Below, piece by piece: positions 50,990-61,993 of a stretch of 64,000 bases of DNA. Under the pieces are notes generated by a model that saw nothing but the letters and a program-made list of their open reading frames with translations, was not told the origin of the DNA and did no database searches. Within the stretch, counting starts at the first letter, position 1. The number at the start of each line of letters is the position of its first letter. The position numbers and the translations under genes are program-made. The DNA is from Adineta vaga (lineage: Eukaryota; Rotifera). The DNA lies in contig CP075495.1 in NCBI GenBank assembly GCA_021613535.1, forward strand, positions 9,920,001 through 9,984,000, read 5' to 3'.

Positions 50990-52217
50990 GTGGTATGAAT
51001 ATATTTTTGACAAAAGATTAATATCATATGACTATATATACATATGTGTGTGTGTGTGCATGTACAGAGAATAGCTGTAAGGAAGAAGGAGAAAATGCAA
51101 AGAACATGATTTGTCGTTATCAGACTAGAAGGGTCAACTTATAATAAATTCATTGTTATAAATGAAACGAAGAGAAAACAAACTCATCGCTGACCTCAAA
51201 TTACCTTTATATTACAAGAATGAACATTATAAAAGGAGAAAGACATAGAATCTATTGAAAGTTTGTCAAGTAACGATTAATATGAAATTTACACATGAGT
51301 AGAAAACTTATTCTTCTTTAATTGTTGAACTACAGTTTCTTAGACGAAAATAAGGTCAATTCAACAGCAGTATGATATTTTTTGCAAAGAATAAAAGTAA
51401 AAATGAATGATAACGATTGATTTATTTGAGAACAGAATAAAATTGAGCAATATTTATTCTTATACTATGACGAGTATTGCATCAAACATATTGTTGAATA
51501 TTTATAGGTCATATATATGCATACGAATAGATCAGTACACTCGAAAAAGAAGTTTGAATTTACTTTTTCTTTTTTATTGATCGATGTAATCGTTCATTCA
51601 AAGTTAAATTTATTGTCAATATTGTGCGAACTCTTTCTGTAAGATTTGATTCTTGAATATAATTTGTTTGAACTTTTCTCTTTTTCTTCCAATCAAATTA
51701 TCGATACCTTTTTATAGCACCACTGAATCAAACATTGTATATTTGAATAATAAGATATTTTATCAATGTTCGTTATTTTCTGTATTATTATTATTATAAA
51801 TAGTCGAACTTTATTCTTTCATCGTTAGAGATGTTGAATTACGAATAGTGTAGTGATTTACTGCTGTTATTCGTCCTTCGAAATAAAACTCAAGGACATT
51901 AAACATGATTCGATACAGATTGTTTAAAATTGCAATTTAATTTCATAGTAATTATGATCGAACTAAGCATACTTCAGACGACCGTTCGTTAATGCTTTTT
52001 ATTTCTAAGTTATGTCATTTGAGGTTTGTATTTAACATAAAATTCAACATGTTGATATTTATCATATAACTTGAATATCAATATCAATATTAAATATTAT
52101 TCATTAGATTGCAAAAAGAATTTTAATGACTTGTCTTTTTATTACTATTGATACAACAATTTCATACGAGAGAAATTTAAATATGTTCTTTTCACGTCAT
52201 AGATTCTATTTCTTTAG
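50990..52217. other. Intergenic, ends in a splice acceptor next to the RNPC3 ATG
   Basis: AT-rich spacer with a TG/TA microsatellite at about 51036-51060. At its right edge a pyrimidine-rich tract and TTTAG directly precede the RNPC3 start codon, pointing to a 5'-UTR intron or spliced-leader acceptor. No gene found. Confidence 0.4.
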
Positions 52218-53615
52218 ATGGGAACATTTTCTGGTTACTCATCGAATGTTTTAACAATCAAAAATTTTCCAATATTATTCAATGATAACGATCGACAAGA
52301 ATTTTTAGAACATTTTGGTGCTACACGTGTACGTTGTTTAACTCGTTTTAAAAACGTATCAAACATAATTATTGCTGATTTTGGTTCCAAAACGCAAGCT
52401 TCTCAAGCTCTTTTACGTTTACATCAACTTGAAATTCTTACTCGTCGATTAAATGTAGAATATTGTCCATTAGAATTAGCATATGTAGCTTTTACAAACG
52501 ATTCATCTTTAGAAAGTGATAAAGATGAATCTTTATTAAATGGAATTTCTCCAGGAAAAAATCAACTTCGATATTCATTACCATCAGATAGATTAGCATA
52601 TTTATATCCATCAATTGATGAAACAATTCTAACGAATATTACCAATGCACTATTATCGGTACCGGCATTTTATACACAAGTTCTTCATTTGATGAATAAA
52701 ATGTCTCTTCCATGTCCAATGATTGCTGGTAATGAAAAAACAAACATTTGAGTTTTACTATTTATAATTAAGTTTTCGTTCGATAGATTCAACAAAACAA
52801 CTTCGAGATTTATCAACAGTGAGTGTTGCATGTCAAACGGACGAATCTGCTGAAGTTGTTGATATGGATACAGATGATGATGAAAGTGAAATCGATGATG
52901 GAGAAGAAGAAAAACGAGTCAAACGTCGTTATCGTCATCGATATGTTTTACCAAAATCTACTTCACAAGAAATTATATCAACGAAACAAATCGATGTTAT
53001 AAATGAAATTGAAAAAAAGAAAAAATCAGCAATTGCATTGATATTACCACCAACACTTCTCAAATCTCGAGTAAGTGAACATATAAAGATAAGATATTCA
53101 ATTCAAACTTATTTTAGATAGAAGAGAATATTGCAACATCGACTGATACGATCGTTCAAGGTTTTGGTCGATTAGAACCAACTCAATCAACTAATTCACC
53201 TGTAAATATTGTTTCGCAAGTTATCGAACAACTTCCAGCACTTCCACTGATATCTCTTGATGAGCTTAATAAAAATCGTTTAAATGAAGAACAGTTACGA
53301 CTTATTGATAATGGTCGTTTATATCGAAATTATGAACGTGGTCAACTAACGCGACGTCTCTATATAAAAAATATTGATATAAAACATGTTGACGAACGTG
53401 TTTTACATTCTATATATGATCGTTATAGACAAAATTCTTCTGATATTGATATACGTCTATTGCGTGAAGGTAAAATGAAAGGTCAAGCATTTATAACATT
53501 TGATAATGAGGAAATGGCTTTGAATGCATTAAATGATACAAACGGTTTTGTTTTACATGAAAAACCACTCATTGTTCAATTTGCAAGAACAGCGAAACCA
53601 AAAGAGACTGATTAG
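52218..53615 (+). CDS. RNPC3: RNPC3 / U11-U12 65K minor-spliceosome protein
   Basis: RNA-binding component of the U11/U12 di-snRNP that bridges U12 snRNA and the 5' splice-site complex of U12-type introns. Three exons with introns at about 52730-52785 (phase 1) and 53071-53116 (phase 0). N-terminal RRM: LTIKNFPILFNDNDRQEFLEHFGA, then IIADFGSKTQASQALLRLHQ. The middle is acidic then basic (DMDTDDDESEIDDGEEEK, RVKRRYRHRYV). C-terminal RRM: RLYIKNIDIKHVDERVLHSIY and GKMKGQAFITFDNEEMALNAL, followed by NGFVLHEKPLIVQFAR, the last very close to the human C-terminal RRM. The arrangement of two RRMs at the two ends separated by a charged middle is that of RNPC3. Confidence 0.9.
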
Positions 53616-53743
53616 TGTGTGTATATGTCGTGTTTTTCTTTTCAAATTAATGTAGATTAGTAAACTATAAACATTAACTTTCTTTTTGGTATTGTTATGA
53701 TTCTTTGTTTTAATGACTATAAAATCTTCATTGCAGAAAAGAA

Positions 53744-54271
53744 ATGACACGTTTGAGTTGGATCAATGGTTTCGTTGGTGGTCTTCTAATATCATCCTGT
53801 TGTTTGATTCAATTGTTTTTAAATCTATTTGGAATTGGTTGTGCTGGTTTAAATACACTTTTATTACCATATCGACCATTATTTATTTCATTAACAATTA
53901 TTTCATTAACTTATTCATTCTTTCGTTATCGCCCATCGAAAGTACATTTTATAATCATTGTATCTGTAACAATACTTCTATCTCTTTCACCTGAACTTCT
54001 ACGAATTTATAATAATCAATTTGCAAGAAATGATTTAATGGATAATGAAGTTACAATTACAGATTGGGAAATTACTGGAATGCATTGTGAAGGTTGTCGT
54101 TCAGCAATTATCCAAGCATTACGAAAACTTTCCGATGTGCTCAGTGTAAATGTTGACCTTGCAACTGGTCGAGCTAGGTTAACAACTGAAAAGACTATAG
54201 ATACGAATACAGTTGTACAAGCTGTTCAAGCAGCTGGTTTTCAAGCTAAAAAACTTGAAAATTCGAGTTAA
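53744..54271 (+). CDS. MerT-MerP-like fusion: membrane protein with C-terminal heavy-metal-associated domain
   Basis: Single-exon frame of 175 residues. Three hydrophobic segments (about 9-33, 44-60, 67-86); the first holds adjacent cysteines (GLLISSCC, Cys19-Cys20) and is followed by PYRPLF at 42-47, both features of bacterial mercuric transporter MerT. Residues 104-172 form an HMA domain with the metal-binding GMHCEGC (Cys115, Cys118) and the ARLTTEK strand, as in periplasmic MerP. Fused MerT-MerP proteins (MerTP) are known in some bacteria. The second cysteine pair of classical MerT, in the loop after TM2, is absent. Predicted role: membrane passage of Hg2+ or another soft metal; direction and substrate unproven. 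Bacterial origin is inferred from family and absence of introns. Lies 128 bp after RNPC3, same strand. Confidence 0.8.
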   Translation: MTRLSWINGFVGGLLISSCCLIQLFLNLFGIGCAGLNTLLLPYRPLFISLTIISLTYSFFRYRPSKVHFIIIVSVTILLSLSPELLRIYNNQFARNDLMDNEVTITDWEITGMHCEGCRSAIIQALRKLSDVLSVNVDLATGRARLTTEKTIDTNTVVQAVQAAGFQAKKLENSS

Positions 54272-56671
54272 AGAATAAAATAAAGGGCTATAGTCTATTC
54301 AATAGAATTTGATTCGTATGAAGTTCTACAAACATCTTGTCTTTAGTTTTTATCATGAAAATATATAAATAAAATTTAAATCTATTTTGCGAGTGTAAGT
54401 AAGAAGAATTCGATGCATGTCGCATCAATATTTACTTTTACTCCATCGAACGAGTAGTATGCTTGTATTCAACATATTGAATCTATGTTTATCATTGGTA
54501 GTTTATAAAATGGACGGTAAAGGAAAGGTTTCTCTTTAATTATTAACTATACGTCAATAGCCCATGTCATGATTGTCGAGTTACCTTTTCTTTTAAACAT
54601 GAGTCAAACAAAATAATTCTAACATGACTACAATTATTGGAACTGTATTTATGAATCGATGCTGACGAAAGAGACATAATACATTCTGACTGCTGAAATT
54701 ACAAAAAAAGAATTGTATACAATACGAGTGTCAATAGTACTTTTTTTTGACAGACGAAAGAAAAAACTGTGTGTTAGTGACCTCTTTTTTCTATCGGTAT
54801 CGAACAGTCTGTACAGCACAAGATATTCAAAAACTATGATATGATCGACAAGCAATACATCATTCTAGTTGCAATAGTTCTGTCTACATTGTATACGAAT
54901 ATAGCTTTAATGGTTATTTATGTATTCTGGATACCATTCGTTTCGCGTCATTGTACATATATATGATTAATCGATTTGCTTCACCCACGCACATGTATTT
55001 CACCTTGTGTTTTTTCATGCAAGTACGAGCTATTTAACGACAAAATTGGTCGCAATGCAATTTTTCTAGACCAGTAACAAAAATCGTTACGATAGTTTTT
55101 GAAAGAAAACATTATATTTCTGATGGTAGCTATCGGTGCATATATCTGTATATGATTGCATTTTGAAAGCTGTTACATCGAGAAAAAGAAATAGTCGACT
55201 TAGTATTACAGCTGTTACTTTTATACTCGTTTGATTTTTTTTCTACTGATTTGTTTTTTTTTCTCCTCTTCTCATATTCTGGACGTTTGCCAAATGATCA
55301 TTAATATGTTTCAGATTATGTTATTCTCGTCATTCTTTTTCCTTTTACCATTTTGATATCTTTCAATATTTTACTGATTGGGTGATACATACGCATCATT
55401 CTTTCACTATTGTTTTTGTTCTCCTGTATGCAAGCAATGAAATAACTGGTGTCGATCGAAACCTACTTTTATTAAATGGCAATGATACACCTGATCATGG
55501 CACGTGTTTTTTCACCATTTATTTTTTTTCTTCTACTTAGTAGTCATCTCTTTCTAACTAAATACAATTCATGCTTGGCCCTTCGTTATGTTGATGGTAC
55601 GTGTACATCTTTATTTTTATAGTTTTCTTCAAGGTTAGTTTTGAGCGCCTGTCAACCTTTATCACCTTTCTATCTGTTTGTTTTTATGAAAATATCGTCA
55701 ATCATGCAATGTATAAGAACAACGCATTCACACTTGCAATCATATATACAATAATATTTCTTTTCAGAGTCAAACGATTGACGACCAGTCATTCAAATTA
55801 CTGTTTTATATGCAGTAATAACTTCTCATTATTCATTAAAGTTCCTAAGATTTTTATTGACACGAAGTATGTATGCATAGAAAATGTTAAGAAAAATAGA
55901 AGCATCATGGGATTGATTTTTTACCCTGTTGTCGTTTCTTTTTGATACAATCGATTCGTGTGGGAAGCAATATAATGAATAAAACAGACTGACATAGAAA
56001 ATGACATATGCATGTTCCAAAAACTAATTTATTGATTGGCATAGTCGTTAGTTTTTATCGATTAGAGATTTCAAAAACGAAATCTTCTCTAGAAAAGCAT
56101 ATCTCTGAAGTCCCTGTGAGAAAAAAACTCACAAAAAATAGTTTAGAAAACGAATTAGTTTTTGAATATGACGTATAATTGAATTCCTTTTTTTTCTACT
56201 CGTTAGTCGATGATGTCATCATCGATCGGCTGATAATTTCATCTCGTTGTCTACGACCAACGTCATCGTTAAATGTTGAGTGTCATTGTCTTTAAGTAAA
56301 AGATAGTGTAAGTTGGAGAATCGAGTGAACATCTCTTTTTTCCCTTCTCTCTCTCTCTCTTGTTTGTCTTTCTCATCCATTTGCTAGAAAGAAGAATTTA
56401 TGCTTTGAACATCATTAGCATTACTTCAGACAGAGAGAGAGAGAGAAAGAAGGAAGAAAAAAGCGAAGAAAGAAAAAAAAATTCTGATAATAACAGAAGA
56501 AAAGCGTTCGAACAAAAATAAGAATTCTTTCATAAGTAATACACATTCGCAATGTCGATCGGGTGTTTTATATGTGTTTAAATCCATATCTGCACGTATA
56601 ACATCACCCGTGAGGATTATTGTATTAATATTTAAACTCGAACATATACGAAAACTACACAAACGTAAATA
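54272..56671. other. Long intergenic region, no gene recognised
   Basis: About 2.4 kb, the largest gap in the right half. AT-rich with T-rich and CT/GA-rich runs (near 56340-56460). Hydrophobic open frames at 54649-54855 and 55601-55945 have no family resemblance and biased low-complexity composition. The purine-rich stretch at 56430-56500 lies just upstream of the NPDC1 start and is likely promoter-proximal. Confidence 0.4.
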
Positions 56672-58946
56672 ATGAGTAAATATATAATCAGTTTTAACGT
56701 TCTCATATTCGTTTTTATCCTAATGACAATCGATGCTGGACGTATTTTTTATCTTCCATTACCGAAAATACATTCATCACAATCTGATTTAAAATCAACA
56801 TTGAACACACACGAACCAGTGAAACATACTAATGAAAAAAAATCTATCAATGATGAATTTATACCATTATCATCTATGGAACGTAACATGTTCGAAGAAC
56901 AAGAGGAAATTGAAAGTAATCTATTTATATTGTAATGTATTATATATAGATGTTCTGTGTTGTATTTTGTGAAAAGAAGATCGAAGTAAAACATATTTCT
57001 GAATATTCTATTGTATATTTATATCTTTTTGTGTTCTTATTCATCTAGTTTATATGAAACTAATCTCTAGTATATAATTTTTCTATTCTTAATAGAACGA
57101 GAAACCTTTGGTTGGGAAACATTGGTCGATAAAGAAGCATCAACAAGTAAGTTTTATTTTACAATTATTGTTTTGCTTAAATAGACATGTAATTGCTTAT
57201 TTTCGTATAGATCAACGAGAACTAGATTATTTGACATCATTGGATCACGGAACACGAGTGTTGAATGAAGTCAAAAAAGATGAATCATGGGCTGTAGATA
57301 CAGCAAATAGTCGAACAGAACGTTTACAATCAGATACTATTCAAAGTGATTCCGAACATGCACAACGACGTAACGATACATTATTTCTTTGTAAGTTATA
57401 TTTATATTTAAATCGAATGAATTCGTTTTCAACAATTGAATCATCTGTGATGAAGATTATTCTTCACGTAGAGGAAAAAAGAAAAGAAAATATACTTGTC
57501 ATCGTTAGAACTGTCAGTTTAAAAAGGAAATAGAGTATTTGCATAATTCTAACATGAATATATCAAATAAATTGTTAAAATTAGAATGTAAAGTTCAACT
57601 TGACTTCAAGAATCGCTCCTCATTCCATCAATTATAGTGAGAATTGTATGATTCTAGGACTTTTCTTTGATGTTTCCTCTGTTGATCAGATCTTAAAACA
57701 AAATCTTCTATTTGCTTGTTTTTTATAGTAATTGTTGGTACTTGCAGTCTAGTTGGTGTTTTGGGTCTTGTTGCAGCAGCTATTTTTTGGTATAGGTATG
57801 TATACAGTTCATATATTCTTAAATAAGATATTTCGATACGAAATGAAGATTATTTTACGAAGTCATCTACAAAATCAAGCGAATGAAATATTCAAATTGT
57901 TCTCAGACAATTTATAAATAGATGAGATATCTCAATATTAAAAATAACATCTGTGATTATTTCCTCTTGTTAGATTTTAATAAAAAATACTATGAATGAA
58001 GGAAGCTCCTGTTGCTTTTCCTGCGTAAGTTAAATCCGGTGTAGAATGTATGAATGTCATGATTTACTACCTCTTTCTTTGTACGACTGCACAGATATTT
58101 CTGCAGACAAGACGTCATATCCTATTATTATTATTCTAATTTTGTTGAAATATCGGATTTCACATAATTTTCATTTAGTTATCAGTCTTTTCAAAACGGA
58201 ATAATGACCTATAATAATCATTAGAACATTTTCATGAATAAGTCAAGCGAAGACAATCTGTTCTTTCTTAATTAGAAATATCTTACAAAATACTCACTCT
58301 AGTGATAGATTATGAATTTTTCATATTCTCATTCATATTTTAACGTAATTTTAATCATAGAAATGATAAAACGATGTATGAGATGCGACAAGTATTTTAC
58401 TTTTTTAATAGAATTCAAAAACGAGCTGAAGCAGCACTTGATTCAGAATATCCATCATATGGTGTTAATGGATCTGGCAGTAAAATCTCACCAAGTTCAA
58501 CAATATCCGATCGAAAATTAGCTCAAAGTGCTCAAATGTTTCACTATCAACAACAGCGACAACAAATGATGGCACAAGAAAAGTATGCGTTGTATTCCTA
58601 AAAGTCTAGTTTTTATTTCATTGAAATTATTTTTCATAGAGCTCATCTTGACACAAAACCGACTCATTCTGATGATTCAGACGATGAAATACCTCACGGG
58701 GGTGATTATACTGTTTATGAATGTCCTGGTCTAGCTCCAGTACGTTGGATTTTTTTTTTCTCAAAAGACTGATAATATTTGTTCGTTTTTTAGACGGGTG
58801 AAATGGAAGTTCGCAATCCACTTTTTACTGAACCAGAATCATCTCCATCAACATCACATCCAACAACTAACAGTCATTATCCTCAATTATCAAGTGCACT
58901 GCCACCAGCATCATCATCATCAACGCAAGAAAAATCCTTGTCATAA
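56672..58946 (+). CDS. NPDC1: NPDC1 / CAB-1 homologue
   Basis: Single-pass membrane protein homologous to neural proliferation differentiation and control protein 1 (CAB-1 in nematodes, linked to synaptic vesicles via AEX-3). Seven coding exons checked for phase: signal peptide MSKYIISFNVLIFVFILMTIDA; RETFGWETLVDKEAS region; a hydrophilic lumenal part; a membrane segment LIVGTCSLVGVLGLVAAAIFWYR that ends at an intron; a juxtamembrane helix IQKRAEAALDSEYPSYG; then the conserved tail GGDYTVYECPGLAPTGEMEVRNPLF, in which the ECPGLAP and EVRNPLF blocks are the family hallmark. The C-terminus is Ser/Pro-rich and ends KSLS. Neuronal role is from the family, not from this sequence. Confidence 0.9.
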
Positions 58947-59179
58947 AATTACGTATTGCATCAATATTCCCAGCATTGTCTTTGGTGATCGGTTGCCCTA
59001 CTTAATTTTTGCCCTTTTCTTTTCTTCTTTATTCGACATCAACAAATTTGCTGAAATGTATATGGATGAAAGTCTCACATTGTCATCTGAATTTTTCATT
59101 TATCAATCATTAAAATATAATAATATTTTCTCCTTCTCTAAGACAAGAAATAATAAAGTGAAGTAATCCATAAATATTA

Positions 59180-59836
59180 TCAACGAAGCGATTGAATACT
59201 ATTCGATCTTCTATGATCAATAGAAATACCATCCAAATTATATTTTGTCCATTGATTAAACAGATGAGAAATAGTCGATGCTGTCTTTTCACTTAATCGA
59301 AAAGTATTCATAAGAAATGTATGAAAATCTTCGGATGTATCGTGTATGAGAAAACGACCAAGTAAATCTTGTATTGTATAAACATTCATTAATTTAAATC
59401 GTTCAATATCGTGAATAGTGGTATCTAACAATAAAAAAATCAAAATGAATGAATGAGTGAATGAAATCTTAGTATGTTTTCTTTTATCGATAATACTTAA
59501 AACTACAAGAGATTTTTGGCAAATTAACTATCAATATCTAAGAGAAAACGATCACTCTACAGATAAAGTACATTGAAATGATACTTTACTTGGAAATTCA
59601 TCAATAGTTCGATTACATAGATGAGCTCGATGAAAATTATCTTCCGTTAATGATCCAGTATGTAATTGATTGTGACTATTTTTCGTAACATTAACTTTAG
59701 ATTTTATGTCCGGATTTAATGGCATTGGAGAGTTGATAGAAACAGAATCCGATATATTCGTTGTCTGTTTACATCGTTTCTGTAAAACATGATCAACAGA
59801 AACAAGAGTATCATACATATTATTCCAAGGATTCAT
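59180..59836 (-). CDS. BAF-like (barrier-to-autointegration factor fold) protein with N-terminal extension
   Basis: Two exons (59836-59590 and 59424-59180) joined in phase 1 give exactly 163 residues. The N-terminal 80 residues (MNPWNNMYDTLVSVDHVL ...) are polar and without known domain. The C-terminal 80 resemble BANF1: HDIERFKLMNVYTIQDLLGRFLI parallels the GIGEVLGKKL...AYVVLGQFLVL helix-hairpin-helix core, and EDFHTFLMNTFRLSEKTASTISHLFNQW parallels the DLFREWLKDT ... CLREWCDAF part. BAF binds double-stranded DNA and LEM-domain proteins at the nuclear envelope; whether this divergent copy does is unknown. The similarity is weak, so another helical fold is possible. Confidence 0.55.
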
Positions 59837-59967
59837 GCTTTCAAACTAATACGACTTTGGATTTATTGCTTAATATAAGATAGAACGAAGGATACGAAAA
59901 AAAAGTTGTTCACACAAACACACACACAGCACGCGCGCGTTTAATTGTTTTTGTTTCATGTTTTTAT
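59837..59967. other. Short spacer with CA and CG repeats
   Basis: Between two minus-strand genes; contains a short CACACA then CGCGCG run at about 59915-59939, unusual for this AT-rich window. Probably the promoter of the BAF-like gene. Confidence 0.35.
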
Positions 59968-60904
59968 TTAGAGACTTTCATAATGTTGCTTAATACAAAG
60001 GCCACCTGTATGAGTGTTACACATATTTTCGTAGCAACAAACGTAATGTTTTGAATCGCATTTGAGATCCTTATCAATGACTTCACCGAAACCAAAACCA
60101 CCACGACTAATAGCAGCACCAGTTTTGGGATCAAATTCCTATTGAATATACGATACAGATATAGATGAAATATAGAATTGTATAACATACTGTATAGCAG
60201 ATTAAATTGCTGGCACCAAGAAGAGCTGAAGTTCGAACGTCAGCACTTCCGAGTCTTTGTGGTCGGCAAGCTTCAGAACCTTTACATTCGTAACAGGCTT
60301 TAACTTCTTTCTTTTCTTTTGGTTGTGCTGTAAATAAAACATGTATGCATATTGTTTTCTTTTCATTCAATCGAAATGATAAAAATATTTACGAATTGGT
60401 GGGCATGGTGCTTTCATATGTTTATTGCAAAATGGTCCTTCACAGCAGATATGAAATCGATCGTCACATTTGAATTTTTTATCAAAAGATTCACCGAATC
60501 CATAGGCACCTCGTTTAAGAATATTGCCTGCATCATCGAATTTCTTGAAATAATAAAAAGAAAAAAAAATAAATGTATAATAATCAATAATATCAACAAT
60601 ATTATTCATAAAATAAAGACTATTCTTCTTACCGTGTAGCATGTTAAAACATTGGCACCAAATACTTTCGAGGTTTTTGAAGCATATTTTTGAAATGGAA
60701 CACCGTTACATTTTGTTATTTTTTCTCCCCAAAATTTCCACCATTTCGATGGGTTTTTATCATCACATTGATAGCAAATTTTTGCTTCAATGAGATTTAA
60801 TTGAACTGAGATCACTAGAAAAAATATAAAATGAATCTGTCGTATATTTCTATTACAAACTTACAGCAAACTAGAGCAGCAAAAAAAAGAAGTTTCGATG
60901 TCAT
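59968..60904 (-). CDS. Secreted protein with two Ly6/LU-type cysteine-rich domains
   Basis: Five coding exons joined in frame. Signal peptide MTSKLLFFAALVCLISV up to about residue 24, then two repeats of a cysteine-rich module. Each begins CY.C (ICYQCDD; ACYECKG), has a central CYT at an exon end, then an FD..G...RG..GFGE stretch, and closes with CC.....CN (CCEGPFCNKH; CCYENMCNTH). The closing CC-x4-5-CN is the signature of the Ly6/uPAR three-finger fold. Introns interrupt both modules at the same place (CYT^K and CYT^E), so the second module arose by internal duplication. No clear GPI-anchor tail: the C-terminus KQHYESL is hydrophilic, so the protein is probably soluble. Function unknown. 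Confidence 0.75.
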
Positions 60905-61429
60905 CTTATTATATGCGACGATAAAAACACGCGAACTGGATACTCGTCAGAGTGAGAAAGAAATATAACGAACTGTATAATATATATATATAGACATATA
61001 TGTTCGCATTTATGATGTTGATAGCCGCACACAAAGATAAACATCAAGGCACTAACATTAGTTCTGTATCTGGTATATTATACATACGTTAGTCAAGAGA
61101 AAAAGATAAATGTCTGTTTGATGACGTTGGGGATGAAGAAAAAAAACAAGATGCGATAGATAAGAGATTAGTTCTGTCAGGGACGTGTCATAGAGGAAAA
61201 TATACGAAAGTTATCTATCTTAATCTATCCTAATTTCTTTCTTTTCACTTATCTGTCCGTGAAGAGGAAGAAGAAGAACTAATGAAAGAAAACAGAGAGG
61301 CGTTCATTAACAGCATATCAGAGAAAAAAGAAATTCTATCGATGATATTAATTCGAATAACGAATGTCTATTATATAAACAAAAACAGAAGGAAATAGAT
61401 CAATAATGCGATTTGAAAGAGAATATTAG
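60905..61429. other. Intergenic, divergent spacer
   Basis: AT-rich with a TA microsatellite near 60979-60994. No gene seen. Confidence 0.45.
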
Positions 61430-61735
61430 ATGTGCCGACATGTTAAAATACTTGAACATCGGCGTGAAACAGACAAAATAATTCACATAAATAGATCAAA
61501 GTCATTCGATAGTTCTAATGAAAGTTATTTTGAACAGAAATTGTATCGATACTTCATCTTTAATATGTGTTTAGTTTCATTGACCATTGTTTTACACGTT
61601 TCGTCTTTGTTCAGAGTTGAAAAGGTAAATATTAAAGAGACAGAAATCATCGATGAAGCTGAACTGATGACATCTCAGCTTATGTTCTTTCAATGCATCG
61701 AACGTGATAGATGCAGTGAAAACAAACTCTACTAA
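61430..61735 (+). CDS. Small possible membrane protein, unknown
   Basis: ATG-initiated frame of 101 residues. Hydrophilic N-terminus (HRRETDKIIHINRSKSFDSS), one likely membrane segment (YFIFNMCLVSLTIVLHVSSLF) and an acidic tail (VNIKETEIIDEAEL) with two late cysteines. No homologue recognised and no introns. Codon use is similar to neighbours. It may be spurious. Confidence 0.3.
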   Translation: MCRHVKILEHRRETDKIIHINRSKSFDSSNESYFEQKLYRYFIFNMCLVSLTIVLHVSSLFRVEKVNIKETEIIDEAELMTSQLMFFQCIERDRCSENKLY

Positions 61736-61993
61736 TAGGATTTTTCCCACGTTAAATAAACATCAGTACTACCGTAGTAACGAGTGTTCGGATCAAATAG
61801 CCATATTGCCATATACTTGACATAGAATATTAGAGAAAATATAGGTCAAAATGTTCTCATATCAAATATCTTATGTAGTTTATTTGCATATATCAAATAA
61901 TATTGAATATCGGACTCTTTAATTGTGCAAACATACATGTCAATTTCATTTTACTCATTCATTTTACAAATACAAATATCGAAGTTCATACCT

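Noticed and set aside
54649-55945. Hydrophobic frames suggesting a membrane protein between MerTP-like and NPDC1
   Set aside because: Low-complexity F/I/L composition from T-rich DNA, no motifs, no compatible neighbours.
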